A stretch of DNA of 64,000 nt from Gymnorhina tibicen (taxonomy: Eukaryota; Chordata; Aves; Passeriformes; Artamidae): NCBI GenBank assembly GCA_013399875.1, contig VXAZ01006320.1:1143148-1207147 (forward strand), written 5' to 3'. Shown here one piece after another: positions 1-12,714 of the stretch (its first letter is position 1; every line of letters begins with the position of its first letter). Below the pieces are notes generated by a model. It was not told where the DNA came from. It saw only the letters and a program-made list of their open reading frames with translations, and searched no databases. The translations under genes were made by a program, and so were the position numbers.

Positions 1-499
1 GAAGCTGAGGGAGAATGGCACGGAGTCAGTGGGACAGTACTTACCCCCCTGCACCCCTTTCCCTGCTTCTGCTGCCTATTTGGGCAGGGCTGCCTGAGGG
101 GAGCCAGGCTTTTGAGGCAGAGGGAAGAGAGCACTCCCCACCACCTCCAAGCTGGGGCTGGGCCAGCCACCAAGGGAATGGGGGGAAAGGGGCAAAGCAT
201 CTCCCCCAGCGCTGGCCGAGGGGGAAAGAGTGCAGCACTGCCAAGGGAGAAAAAGCAAGAACAAAAGAGACGAGGATGGTGGTGGTCAGAGGAGCCCTGC
301 CATCCATCCCCCAGTCTTTTGCTATTGGAGTGGGCTACTGCCCTTGGTTCCACCCAGGTCCCCTTCTTTAGCTGCTCCTTGCCAGGAACAGGGCTGCCAC
401 TGGCCTTGGAACTGGGAGGGTGAGAGAGCGGGCTGGTGTTTTCCCTGTGGAGTGCCTGAGAATATGCTGTTTCCACATTGCGTGGTCACCAACATCTCG

Positions 500-536
500 G
501 TATGTGAGTGTGTGTATGTGCACGTGTGTGTGTCTG
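500..536. repeat. Interrupted (TG)n microsatellite
   Basis: Alternating TG-rich tract with interruptions (TGTGAGTGTGTGTATGTGCA and on), just upstream of the putative last exon. Confidence 0.85.
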
Positions 537-586
537 GGGGTGGGGTGGGAGGGTTATTTCGGGGCTCTCATGGTTGCTCAATGCAG

Positions 587-814
587 TGTTCAGCTTCCAG
601 TGTTCCCCCCTACCCCAAGTCCCACTTTGAGCGACAGCTGCCCCCGCCCCTTGAGGAGGTGAAGCTGGCAGAAGAGACTGCCCTGCCGCCCCGCATCCCC
701 CCGCCCAGGGTCTCTGCCAGTGCTGGGGTGACTCAGCCCACTGGGGGGGACACGGCAGGGATGGGGAGCAGCCCCTGTGCCAAGTGGGAACACTGTGACC
801 TTCGTGCACCCTGA
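587..814 (+). CDS. Possible last coding exon of an unidentified + strand gene
   Basis: A plausible acceptor (AG at 585-586) is followed by an open frame to a TGA at 812-814, with a poly(A) signal 116 bases further on. The frame is rich in proline and charged residues (SHFERQLPPPLEEVKLAEET near its middle) and has no recognisable domain. A second frame over 732-857 reads TVTFVHPEELPPLPRSLARF before a TAA at 855-857 and also looks protein-like, so either a base error joins the two or one frame is chance. In human, NPTXR and CBX6 lie beyond DNAL4, but this peptide does not look like either C-terminus. I cannot name the gene. The upstream 1-586 would be intron. Confidence 0.3.
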   Translation, partial: CSASSVPPYPKSHFERQLPPPLEEVKLAEETALPPRIPPPRVSASAGVTQPTGGDTAGMGSSPCAKWEHCDLRAP

Positions 815-929
815 GGAGCTGCCCCCTCTCCCTCGCTCGCTCGCGCGCTTTCTCTAATGCACGTTCGTGAAAAGGGCCCCTGACGCGCACCCGTGTTGGG
901 ACATTTCTTTTGTAAAGCTGATCGTGAAC

Positions 930-935
930 AATAAA
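930..935 (+). terminator. Poly(A) signal AATAAA of the leftmost transcript
   Basis: Canonical AATAAA followed within 20 bases by a GT/T-rich stretch (GTGATGTTTTCTGTTCG). It marks the 3' end of the unidentified + strand gene at about 950-960. Confidence 0.75.
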
Positions 936-960
936 CGTGATGTTTTCTGTTCGAGCCTCC

Positions 961-3900
961 TGCGGAGCACGAGGTTGCTGGGGGGATGGAGGGGACTGGC
1001 CAGCCCAAGCTGAGGTGACCTCCCCCAGGGTGCTTAGGGTTGCATCACTGAAGGGAGCTGGCTGGGCCCATTGCTGGCATTACAGGAATATCATCACCAG
1101 GGTTTGGTATTGTTGCCCCAGAGGGGCAGGGGCGTGGTGTCACGGTCTGGCCACCTTTGATCTACCCCACTGCAGAGCAGTGTGGGGTACAGGCTGCCGC
1201 AGGTGGGGCATGAGGGCTGGGGGAAATACCTCTCCATGGAGCAGGAACCCCCATCCTGACAACAGGGAAGCAGAAATGAGTGAGAAATCATGGCCTCTAG
1301 GTCAGAGCCTGATAGCAAGGAACTCACATTGAGTATAAATCTAATTAAGTACTAGTAATGAGTTTCTGATCTAGGTAGGCACACGGTGGTTCAGGCATGG
1401 CTCTTGGAGCTCCTACTGTAGAACAATTCGTGACCAGGTCTGCATGGTGCTTTTGCCCCTCAGTGGGTCCTGCTCCTCCTAGAAAAGGCACAGCCTCACC
1501 AATATTTGGGGAAAGCAGAGCACAAAGCCAGAAGACTGAGTTTTCCCCACTGCTGGCATGCTGGTGGGATCTCTTCCCTGAGTCAGAGCTGGCCCCCCCA
1601 CTTCACCTTCTGGAGGGTATTTAGTGCCACAAAAGAAAGTCTGGCACTCTCACCTGCAGCACATCTCCACAAAGTTGGGGGCTTGTTTTGAAGAAAAGGT
1701 ACATACTTCAGCTGGAGCACTGGTTCAAGGGCCTTGCCGAGCTGGAGGCTCACACCCCCATTACTGAGAGGAGAGGGTTCAACGGGTGACATCTGCTCAT
1801 GCGCCCAAATAACAGCAGCATAATTAAGAAGCGCAACATTTTTTAGAGGAGGAAATGTCAAAAAACATTGCTGTGATCATAAACTCAGAGGTTAAATGGG
1901 GGGAGAAACTGGTCTAGAAGACCCTCCTATCAAAACTGCAGAGGCACTGTGAAAGGGTTCTTGGGGCTGCTGGCCAAGGCAGGAGAAATGTGACAGGATG
2001 AACAAGGATGGAAACAGCCTGGACGCTGATAGAGGCTATTGGCATAACACCCATCTCCTCTGGAGCCCGGAAACCCAGCCCACGTTTAAATTGCGTGTAA
2101 ATCCTCTCCAGAAAAGCAGAAACAAAGGGGACACCAGGAGATGCTTGATCAGGGCCTTCGGTGCTGCCCTCCTCAGCCCTGCCAAATGATGCTGGCATGA
2201 CCCTAATCCCAGCCATGTCCCCAGGACCTGCCACTTCTGGAACAGGAGAATGGAGGGAGCCCAGTGGCACAGCTTCTGCAGGGCGAGCTCCTCTCCCCTA
2301 GAGGTTCACAGCCAGTTAGGCAGACCTGGGGGCACATAGGAAAACTTGGTAGAATTTTCCCAAACCTTTCAAAAGCTTCCAGCAAATGCCTCCACATACG
2401 GCTTTTCAGGAAACAAAGGCATTATGGAGAGATTAGAAACTGGTTGAGAGACACAAATGAAGAGCAGAAATAAATATTTGATCTCCATCCTGCCCTGGCT
2501 CTCTGCAGGAAGCAACGTCTGCTTCTTATCCGTCTGAGGAGGAGGAGAGCAAGATGAGACCATTTCTTTTCGGTAAGCCGAGCCTTGCAAGAGCTGCAAA
2601 CCTGCGACAGGGCTTAAAAGGTAGAGGAGATGACAAATCAATAGCGTTTCTGGCTGCAAGGAGTAATTACAATGACTTACACATATTGCTTGCTTCTAAA
2701 TTAACCAGGAGCACTCAGGAGAAGCCCCGCGTCTCTCTAAGGGCAGCTGGTTGGAAAACAACGTGTTGTGCACAGAAGAGATGAGGAACAACAAAGTCAG
2801 CCTTGGGGGAAGAGGCGGGGTAAAGAAGGAAATTTTTAACAACGGTGTGGAGAAGAAGGTTTTGTGGTTGTGGTAGGTGCTCCAGCTGTTGGCTGTGTTG
2901 TGTCCGGACATCCAGGATAGGGGGGAAAAGGTGGAGGGCACCCAAGAGGTGGGCAGTGCAGGGCAGGGTCACTGCTGGGCCATGGCAGTTCAGCAGGAGC
3001 TGGCACAAGAGGAGGTGGTGCGGGAGACAGGTGGGTGTGATGGATGCCACCCACGTGCTGTCCTCTATCGCCCTGCCAAGGGGCTGTATGCACACTTCGA
3101 GGAGAGGAAAGGGACTGCCATTTCCTTTCCCAATCTGCAGGACTCACCACTGCAGGGCTTTCTGCTAGCCAACGGCTTAGCCAGACTCAAATACCACCCA
3201 CCCCATACTCCCAAAGGGTTTTGTCCTGCAGTGAAAAAGACCATGTCAAACATGGCAACAGGAAACCATCAGGCCTGATGGCTATTTATTTATGTGTTTG
3301 AAAAGAAAATGCTGGCATTTCTGAACCCCTCCAGCCCCTGCCCCTCTTTCCAGAGGGCACCACTGGCCACACAGGTTCTGCCTTCCCAGGGACATGGGCA
3401 ATCCTGGGACCCCTGACCTCAGAGTGGGCTTTGGGGATCTCCTGTGCTCCCCAATACCTACAACCTCAGCAGAATTTGCATGTCACGGCTCCCTGCAGTG
3501 TGTCAGCCTCCTGGTGCCCTCAAACGAGGTCAAGCCAGCCCATACTTGTCCCCAGGAGGTGACTTCCAAAGTCCCCACTACCTGCTCTGCCCTAGCAATG
3601 GGGTGCTGCCTAATTGCCTCCTTTCACCTCCCTGTCCTGCTGGGAGCCTCCGCTGCTCTCTCCCAGAGCCAGGAAGGCTCATTAAGACTTGTGTAGTGCT
3701 TGCACAGGGAACACGCCACGATTCCGGAGCATCTGGCACAGAAACAGCCCCCGCACGGCTGCCAGTGCTGCAGCACAGACCTTACTAACAGTAGCTGTCG
3801 TTACTAGAGGTAGTAGTTACGGGATCACGTGGGGCACTGTGTTTCCCAGCAGACATGGGGATCCGGCTGTCCCAAAGTGAGCTGTCCTGTCCTCTGGCAC

Positions 3901-6380
3901 AGAGGCTGAGCCGCTCCCCACTGCCACCCATTCCTGTGCACCAGCATCCCCATCTCTGCCTCCCCTCAGCTCAACGTGGTGGGGGTTCTGATCCCAGAGA
4001 AATGTTGCTTCAGCATTCCCACGGAGCCTCCTGAGCATTCCTCCTGCCTCCAGAGAGCTGCACCCACACCATTCTGGGGCAGCTTCAGGGCGGAGATCAG
4101 CGTGACCCGAGTCCCCAGCCTTGGCCCTCTTTTACCACCCAAGGCGGTGTGGAGTGGTGCTCAGTCCCTGGGCTGTGGCTGACAGGCTGGACAGCAGCTC
4201 CAGCCCCGCTGCTTTATCACAAACATAAAGAGGAGATGGGGCATGGCAGAGCCTGTGCGCATAGGGACAATGGGGAAGTCCCAAAACCTGGCCAGAAGCA
4301 GGTAAGAAAAGAAAGAAAGAAAAGAAAGCTGTCCTCCACCTGATGAAGAGTCAGCCTGCTGTCTGGTCAATGAAGATGGCTAAAAGAAAGCATATAAAAG
4401 AGGCAATATATTTATTACATATATGTATATTTTGCAGTCAGTGGTTTCTCTTCTGTTCTCAGCTAAGGAGTACAACACACCCTCATGTCAGGAGGCAAAT
4501 GCCATTTTGTTTCAATGCATTTCACTGTGGTTGCTGAAAACAAAAGGATGAAAGAGTTTCTACCTCTGATTAGTGGCATATAAGGCATGACCAGCGAGAG
4601 CAAAGCAACAATTCCAGCTCCCTACAGATCCACAGGGGTGAATTGGACCCTTACTCTGGACTTGGTTTCACCTAAGAAGAGCACCTGGTCACTTGGTATT
4701 GGAAACTGAAGACCAGGTGACGTGCTGTCTGCTGTCAGAGCCAGCAGCAAAAGGACCAGTACACATAACCTTTGTTGGCTCAACGGGGCTCTGACTGGCT
4801 TGCAGAGTTATACAGAGGCAGCCTGTCAAAACGCTGCACTTGAGGGTCCAGAAACCAACTGCTCACATTTTGTTAAGCCACAGCAGATGGAGACAGGCCA
4901 GCAGAACACTCTCCTTCCTCAGGAGGCATCTCTATCTTGCAGCCCCACTCTATCACCCACCACAATCACAAAACCAGTGTTTTTCCTGTCTTTGGGCCCG
5001 CTGCAGTTTTTGTTTGGCCATTTTCCCTTAGCTTCTCTCACCTAGGAGCCACTGATGAATAATCCTCACAAGCAGTCCCAGCATTCCCCGAGGGAAACGC
5101 TCCCTGGGGTCACACTGATCAGAACCGAAGCACGTTTAATTGAGCCCAGACTCACACAGACAAGCCTGCTCCCCACTGCCCCGCGCACGGAGCCACATAC
5201 ACACAAACACACCAGCTCACACTCGCTTGCTGCTTGGTAGTAAAAGTGGGTGAACTACACAGGGATTAAAGCATTAAAAAAAACACAGCAAGAATACGGT
5301 GCTTGAAAGCGCCGTGTCCCTGGAGAGATTAGAGTAGCTGCCTGGAGATAAAGTAATGATGATGGAAAGATCTTCTTCCTCGCAGAGATTCTCTTCCTAA
5401 TTATCTTGTCTGAAAAGAAAAAATTATGATCTCCCAGCTTTTATCTGTCTCTTGACGATTTTAGCTCTGTGCCTGCCTCGTTGCAAGAGGCCCAAAAGAG
5501 GAAGGAGAGGGAATTAGCCCAGGAGGCAGGAATGGTAGGAGAACGAGTGGCACAGGAGGCAGTGCTTCATTTTTGTCACCACCAGCAGCGACAGAAAAAG
5601 AAAAGATGAATGATCACTGCAGCTTTGTCTTTCCAAGTCCAAAGGCAGCTTCCCTGCCTCCAGCACTGCTCTGTCAGGCAAAGGCCAGCCAGGAAGTCGG
5701 GATTCACTGCTGAACCTGTGAAAGAGATAACAAGGTGTTCTCCCTGTAATCACAGGGCAGAGCTTGGCGCTAGGGAAGAGGACTCCTGAGCTGGCAGAGG
5801 CAAGAGAGCGCCTAGATTGTTCCTTCCCCACTCTTTTCCTTCTCAAACAGCTGGAAAGCAAATTCTTCTTTCAGCACACAGCGAGCAGCAAGAACGTTTC
5901 AAACACCCACCAGCCAGAAGGACCACGTGAAAAATCAGACCCACTCTGCAAGACAAGGATGGACACTGATGGAAAGCCAGGCATCATACCCAGCAGCTGG
6001 GGCTTTGCACAGGAGAAGTGTTTCCCTTGGTGTTATCCTGGAGCTTGCTGTTCTCCATGTGTGTTAATTTAAGATGAATACAACCCTAGACCCCCTGAAA
6101 TATGTTTAAGCCCTGGTTTAGAGGCAACTGGTGTTTGGCTAGAAGGGTGCAGCGACAACAGAGGTTTTGTAGCAAGCCCAGAGCCAACAAAAACCTCAAA
6201 ACAAACACACATTACAAGCACAAAGCTATGGAAGGCGGGAGGGGATGTTCTCAGTGGGGATGGAGGCTGGTGCTATAGGAACTGTTTGCAAACTCATGAT
6301 TCATCCCCACAGCATCACTTTCTCCTTCTTTACACTCCTGTTGACGTGCAAATGTGAGCTGTTGCCTCTCCCACAAAATA
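961..6380. other. Intergenic DNA, no gene seen
   Basis: No coding exon is recognised on either strand; open frames here are short and domainless. Minor landmarks are an AAAG-rich tract at about 4303-4330 and an AT-rich stretch at 4390-4435. Undetected 5' exons or enhancers cannot be excluded by eye. Confidence 0.6.
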
Positions 6381-6384
6381 AGAA

Positions 6385-6862
6385 CTGTGTCCAGCTCTGG
6401 AACTCTCAGTTCAGGAAGGACATTGAGGTGCTGGGGCATGTCCAGAGAAGGGCAGTGGAGCTGGGGAAGGGTCTGGAGCACAAGTCCTGTGCAGTTGAGG
6501 GAGCTGGGATTGTTTAGCCTGGAGAGGAGGAGGCTCAGGGGAGACCTCCGATTCCCTGAAGGGAGGTTGTGGCCAGGTGGGGGTCAGCTTCTTCTCCCGA
6601 GCAACCCGACAGGACAAGAGGACATAGCCTTAAGCTGCACCGGGGAGGTTCAGTTTGGACATTAGGAGGAATTTCACACAAAGGGTGATTGGGCATTGGA
6701 AAGGGCTGCCAGGGAGCTGGTGGCGTCACCGTCCCTGTAGGTGTTTAAGGAAAGGCTGGACGTGGCACTCAGTGCCATGGTCTGGTTGACACGGTGGTGT
6801 TCGGTCACAGGTTGGACCATGATCTCAGAGGTCTTTCCTAACATGATTCTGTGATTAAATAA
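6385..6862 (+). mobile_element. CR1 LINE 3' fragment
   Basis: It carries the usual order of avian CR1 3' ends: a stretch like 'CAGCTCTGGAACTC', 'CAGAGAAGGGCAGTGGAGCTG', 'TTTAGCCTGGAGAGGAGGAG', then 'GGACATTAGGAGGAATTTC', 'GGGCATTGGAAAGGGCTGCC' and a terminal 'ATGATTCTGTGATT'. It is 5'-truncated with no intact ORF, and ends about 100 bases upstream of the DNAL4 CpG island. Confidence 0.85.
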
Positions 6863-6964
6863 AACTAAAATTGCCCCAAATCGCTCCTTGTTCTCCAATT
6901 TATCCTTGTTGTTTAGAAGAAAAAATAAGTAGAACTAGGGCCCTAAGGGGTTTTAAGTCAGAAA

Positions 6965-7440
6965 AATATTAAGCGGCCACACGCCAAGTTGCGGGGCGGC
7001 TCCGAGGCCGGGGCCGCACAGCACAGGCGCTCCGTGGCCACCCCACCGCCGCCAGCACCCCAAGGCCCCGCGCGGCAGCCGGCAGGGAGCCCGCCAATCA
7101 GACGCGCCGAGCGGCGCGCTCCGTCCAATGGACGCCGGGGTGGGCGGGACTTCCCGCGCCCGTTGCTATGACAAGCGCGACTCTTCCTTAGCAACGACGC
7201 TGGGCCGCGGCGGCCGCGCAGGTGAGGCCGCGCCCGGAGCTCCGCGGTGCCGCTCAGCGCCGCTGGCCGAGCTCTTCCTCCGCGGGGTCGAGAGCAGCGG
7301 ATCGGCGTGGCGGGGCTGCTTCGGGTGTGCGGTCCGCTCGGGCCGCGTTCCGCTGCCTCACACCCTCGGGCTGTGGCCGCGGGCACGCCCCGGGCTGGGG
7401 CTGGGTATTCAAGTGGCGCCAGCCAGGCGGGGGTTCTGTC
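6965..7440 (+). promoter_or_regulatory. DNAL4: DNAL4 CpG-island promoter and non-coding first exon
   Basis: A dense CpG block with two CCAAT boxes (7094-7098 and 7125-7129), a GC box near 7138 and two RFX/X-box-like elements (GTTGCTATGACAAG at 7162-7175; TTAGCAAC near 7188-7195). A strong donor (GCAG|GTGAGG, exon end 7221) suggests a non-coding first exon spliced to the exon holding the ATG; acceptors near 8279-8282 would serve. The transcription start itself is inferred. Confidence 0.7.
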
Positions 7441-8430
7441 TTGCGGAGGTCGTGGTTTGGGACACCTGCGAGTCCCACGGCCCCCATGTGACGGTCGGTG
7501 GTCTCTCTGACTTGGTGCTTTAGCCAAGAGCTCCATGTACGTGGCATAAATGATTGGTGCGTCGCCTGACACCGTGTTTGTTTCGTTTTCCTTTTAATAT
7601 GGGCTCACCCTTGCTCCCCCTGGGTAGGAGAGGAAGATGCTTTGTTGTGGGTGAAAGAACCAGAGGGAAGACCGCGGTGAAATGCTCTGGATCTCTCAGT
7701 CAGTGCTGTGCCTCTGCGTTGCCCTAGTAGAGGCAGGCTGGTAATGAGGCCCTGAGGCACGTCCAGAGTTTTCCCATATGGCCCTCACCAGCTGACAAAT
7801 GCTCGGGGATCTGAGGAGCAAGTGCACAAACGAGACCAAGATGTTCCTGTTAAACATTTCCGTCCAGACAAGTACGCAGATTCTGTGCCTAAAATACTCC
7901 TACCCTTCTCTTGTCATACGCAGTTTGAAACTCTTGCACATAATAGTGTCCTGGGAAAATCCTTTTGGAATTAATCAAGAGCAGTAGCAGCTGATGTATT
8001 GTTCTCTTGTCCTCTGTTGAAAGCTGTACCTTGGCTCAGCTCTTCCCTTAAGCTCCATTGGTACTTCTGGGAAGTGCTGTGCTCCTCACTTATGGAAAAA
8101 GATATTGTTTAATAATTTGTTTGCATTAGTGGTCTATGAGCTAAGACTCTCAGTGAGGTGTGAAGGTGGAGTTGAGGAAATGACGAGTGAGATAGCATGA
8201 TATTCTCATAATAGTTTCATTTGCCTTTTGTTTTAATTGAAAGCCATCTGTCTCTTGCCCGTGTTTGTTTTTGTTGAAGCAGCATCCTGTAGGCCAAGAA
8301 GCAACTCCTCCTCCTGAAGCTGCTCAGAGAGGAGCACAGATCCCTGTTCCTCTCAGCTGGCTGTGCCGCAGCACTTTGCTGAACTCCAGGTAGCCCCTCT
8401 GCCCCTTCCTGGAATCTCTGTGGAAGGACC

Positions 8431-10377
8431 ATGGAAGAAACTGAGGAGGAAAAAAAGGACGAGGCTGATTATAAAAGGCTTCACAGTTTTCCTCTGATTA
8501 GGGTAAGGAGGGGGATGGATTACACATTTACAAGTGTCAGAGATATGAAAATCTGCCTTCGTTCTTACTATCCTTCTCCCACTGAGTAGCTACTGTGAGA
8601 ACATGTATACTGATGGTCTTGTGGAGGGATCCTGGTTGTCTCTGCTGCTTTCTCTCTGTCCATGATCTCTCCCAGGGAAATCTGTTAGCACCCGTGTTCC
8701 CCATGTCAGCCAGAGGAAGCCTGGGGTCAAGTGATCCATCAAATAGATGGAGAGCACACTGCCTTTGGAGCCCTCTCCTGTGTTTTGGATGCAGCTTGCT
8801 TTTTGTCCTAGAGAAGCTGGAGCAAAAGATCTTGGTAGCCAGACAGATAGCAGCAGCAGAAGAAAAGGCTGTGCAATTTAGACTTCTTTGTTACTCATAT
8901 AGCAATAATTAAGGACTGTGGTTGAAACAGTATTAATGTGCTTTCCCTTTATCTTATAGCAGAAAAACTGGCAAATGTCTTGATCTCCTCCTTTAAGCTG
9001 TGCTTACACAGTGCTAGTTTTCATGTAGGTAGAGAAGAATTCCTCGTTGGCTGGAGGAATGGTTCACTTGTAATGCAGTAAGCCATTTTCCTATTTACTA
9101 TGTCTAAGCCCCCAGTAGAGCCAGTGCAGAAATAAGAGCAACTTACTGTTGTCTTGTGTCCAGCTCTTATTTTTCTGCTTAGTTGTCTTGTCTGTTTGCT
9201 CTTCGCAGCACTCGGACATGCCGGAGGAGATGCGCGTGGAGACCATGGAGCTGTGCGTCACGGCGTGTGAGAAGCATGCCACCAACAATGAGGTACTGGC
9301 CACCTCCCGAAATGGGCAGCCCGCTGTTACTGCAGCTCAGGGAACCTGCAGGAGCAGGGGCAAGGGTGCAGGGCGGAGCAGAGTCAGGTCCTGACATCCT
9401 GTTACTCTCCCTCTGCGCTGAACTAGGGTAGAAGGAGGCAAAGAGCTTGGCTAGATCTCAGATTCAGTTCCCTTGGTCTGCAAGATCCATAATAGCGCTT
9501 TGCAGAGATTAGTAGTGGTGCTGCCTTCCACACCTTACCTCCTTGCTTGTCCTGCCTTCCTGAGACATGCTTCTACTCTGTTCATAAAATGCCCTGTGTC
9601 CTGAGGGCTTGGTCCAGAACTGTGTGGAGTCTCTTGTTTTGGGGATGACTACATGAAAGTCTGTTAAGTATTCCCTCTTGGCTTTAGGACCAGCAATAAA
9701 GGGAAAACATACCTTGCTTCATGGGAGGCCACTGCCTGTCACTGCAAAATCTTCCTTGCATTTTTTTTTTTTGGATCAAGCAGGGTGTGATCTGGGAGAA
9801 GTGAGCCTTTTAAAAGTCAGCCTACTTTCAGTGTTTTGGTAATTAGCTGGAGAAAAAAAATGGACTCCTGTAAAAATAGCTGTAGCTTAATGACCTGAAT
9901 CTCCTCTTATGGTCACCACAACCAGCATAATTCCAGCAGCATCTAAAGCAGAACTCTTGCTTCAGACTCTGTGAACAACAGAAGTGATGCAGTTCTTTAA
10001 TTTCCCCCAGCTGCTGTGCTGGAGGCTGCTGAGACCAGTTCTACCCTTGGGTGTAGCTCTGGGGAGCTCCCAGTTCCTGTGGTGCAGCTGCTATACCTGT
10101 TGCCCATGGCTTGAGCAGTCTTAAAGGGAGGAGAAGACTTAGGGGGGTGTTTGCGTAAAACCTCCCTGGTTGCTTTGTCTTACCCTATGCTCTCTTCCTT
10201 AACGTTCTCCAGAGTGCTGCCAAGATGATCAAAGAGACAATGGACAAGAAATTTGGGTCCTCCTGGCATGTGGTGATTGGGGAAGGTTTTGGCTTTGAGA
10301 TCACTCATGAGGTGAAGAACCTGCTGTACATGTTCTTTGGTGGCAACCTGGCCGTGTGCGTCTGGAAGTGCTCCTGA
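8431..10377 (+). CDS. DNAL4: Dynein axonemal light chain 4
   Basis: Three coding exons, 8431-8502, 9209-9292 and 10213-10377, are joined at phase 0 and give 106 aa, matching the usual length of about 105. The protein is an LC8-like dynein light chain of axonemal outer arms. The first exon encodes an acidic N-terminus and ADYKRLHSFPLIR. The second encodes HSDMPEEMRVETMELCVTAC. The third encodes the conserved light-chain core with KKFGSSWHVVIGEGFGFEIT and ends at VCVWKCS, then TGA. All junctions have AG/GT. The start sits in ACC-ATG-G, a good Kozak context, after an upstream stop-rich leader. The poly(A) signal at 11357 implies a 3'UTR of about 1 kb. No frame damage is seen. The adjacent RFX-like motifs fit a ciliary gene. 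Confidence 0.97.
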
Positions 10378-11356
10378 CCCCTGGCCGGGTCCCAGACTTG
10401 CTGAATACAAGAGATTTCTTCCTGCTCTTGACAAGTTTTGTATGATCTGGAGGTGGGGCTTTATTTTTAATACTTAAATGTCAGGATTTCTTTTTTTCAT
10501 ACTGACGTAACAGTTCAGTGGGATACATAAAGTTGGTGCGTGTGTGTGTATAAACTTGCTAAACTGTCCTGTCCTTGCTTGTGGGATTTCTCATCTGTCT
10601 GGCTCTTTCCTTGGTGTTTGAGCTGAAGCAGGAGAGAGGTGAGGAATAGGTAATCTCACAACACACTACACAGCAGCGCTAGCAGGGGAAAGCAAAAGCA
10701 AAAAGGTGCTATCTAGCCCTATGGTTTTTTTAACTCCCACTTACTCCACGTAGTTTCCTCTCTCCTCTGCTTTCTCCACTACCATGCAGTATGGCTCTGA
10801 CCAGCACCTGTCTTTGCTCTCTCTGGATCTGCTTATACATTCTTCCTCCCTTCTAAGATGTCTGTGCAGACCTGACAGCACCAAGGGTCTCCCTTCAGGC
10901 TGCCTGTGGAGGTGTGAGCCACAGGGAAGCAGTCCCAGCTTGCCCTTCCCTGCTGTTTTGGGAGGGTACAACAGCTGAGCTGCCTGGGTGTAGGAGGTTG
11001 CTATGCAAACTGCCCCCTCCTTTCTCACCCACAGCACACTGAGACAGCATGAAAACACAGGCGGCTGACGACGCCTGGGGAGTGGGTGAGAGCTCTTTTT
11101 AAGGCTCAGATGCCTCCCTGTCAGTTCCTGGGGGTGTTGCAAGTGCTGTGTACTTTCAGCATCTTGTTTGGAGGCTGACAGAGGAAGGAGGCTCCATGTG
11201 AAATATAACTTGGTCATCAGAAACCTAATGTCTTTTTGGACTTGCATTCTTTTAGCCCGTTTCATTTTTTAAAGCTGTTGGTGTTGGAGGATCGAATGAG
11301 CGTAACTATGTTACGTGTATGGCTTATTTATAAAACCTGGGGAACTGTGTTTTTAC

Positions 11357-11362
11357 AATAAA
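11357..11362 (+). terminator. DNAL4: DNAL4 poly(A) signal
   Basis: AATAAA in an AT-rich context 980 bases after the DNAL4 stop, followed by a GT-rich stretch (TTTGCGTGCGTTTATG). No earlier canonical AATAAA was seen in the 3'UTR. Confidence 0.75.
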
Positions 11363-11384
11363 AGTTTAGTAAAATGTCTTTGCG

Positions 11385-12710
11385 TGCGTTTATGTAGGCA
11401 AAGTGGTTCAAGAAACATGGAAATAAGTAAGCAGTGGTGTAGCACAGGCAGAGGACAGCAACAGATCTCCATCCTGCAGATTTCCTGTGTGACTCTCATC
11501 CTCCCTGTTCTGTTCCTTTTACCAGTGCAAGCCATGATGGTGAGGAAGGTTGCCAGGCCCATGGTGCTGCTGGCCACATCCCTCTGTCCAGGCAGCTGTC
11601 TAAGCAGTAGCAGCAAGGGAATGTAGCTGTGTCTGCTGCCCCACCAGTGTGCCTCAACTCTGACCATTGGAGTCTCATATTTGTGGCTTCCTTAATTTTC
11701 AGATTTCCTCTCAGAATGTTGCTGGCTGACACCTCTAGTCCATAGTTCAAGTCTGAAGGATCTTTCTGCATTAATGCCTGTGGTGGATCAACCTGCTCTT
11801 ACAATTCCTTTTGTTCCTTTTCTGAACCTCAAGTGTTATGCTAGAGATGTCCTTTCTCAATTTCATTATGTCAGGGAGCCAGGAATTCGAGTAATATGAA
11901 GACAACTAAGAATTATTTCAAATTTGGACCATCTGTGCTTGGCTGGGCCAGGGTAGGTTGGTACCATGATACCTGCCCCATGATCAGGATTGCTGTGCTG
12001 TGTAGAAGAGCCCAAATCCTTTGAACTGTTTTGTCGTGCGGTTCCTGTGTGTCCCTCCAGCTGGCTGCCTTTACATGAAGATAGTGCTGTTGCCAACACT
12101 TTCTGCAGCTGGCAGGTGGAAAAGATTATTTCCTCTTCTGCAACTTTCTGTCTCTTCTAAATTCAGAGGAAGAGGTAAAGCCAGTGTCTTTGGAATGCCC
12201 CGTGCTGGAGTAGGATGATACCTTCAGCCATATCACAGCAACTTTAATCATGCCTGTTTCACACTAATGAATAATTAACTGCTCTGTGCATAAGCACGGG
12301 CATGCTGGTCATGGGCATCTCTGCAGGGTCGTGGTGACCTGCAGGTGACCACAGGGAGCTGCTGACCTCAGCACACCATCTCTTGGACTTGCTGCCTGTT
12401 TATCTTCTTGGCCACCAGCTGACCAAAGCTAATGTCTCTATGACCTGCATTGGCAACAAGGGAGGGTGAGTGCTTCCCAGCTTTCTCAAAGCCTGAGTGT
12501 GCAAACAGGTTGAGGTGAGTTTGGTGTGAATGTGCAGCAAGTCAGCTCTCACGCTGCCATTCTCGCTAGGTAAGTGCACGGTGGCTCACAGGAGAGTGGC
12601 AGGCTATTTTTGTTCCCGAGGGTAACAGCTTTCCTACAGGAAGTTACCATGAAGAGGCAAACCCTTGTTAGCTGGTTTGCATGCCCTTCATTGGCATTGT
12701 ACCTGAAAGC
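11385..12710. other. Intergenic DNA between DNAL4 and the kinase gene
   Basis: No exon, RNA gene or repeat was recognised. Short open frames are present on both strands but have no motif or splice support. Confidence 0.6.
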
Positions 12711-12714
12711 ACAA

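Noticed and set aside
6958..7572. 204-aa - strand open frame at the DNAL4 promoter
   Set aside because: GC-rich CpG island with few chance stops; composition is Arg/Pro/Ala/Gly only.
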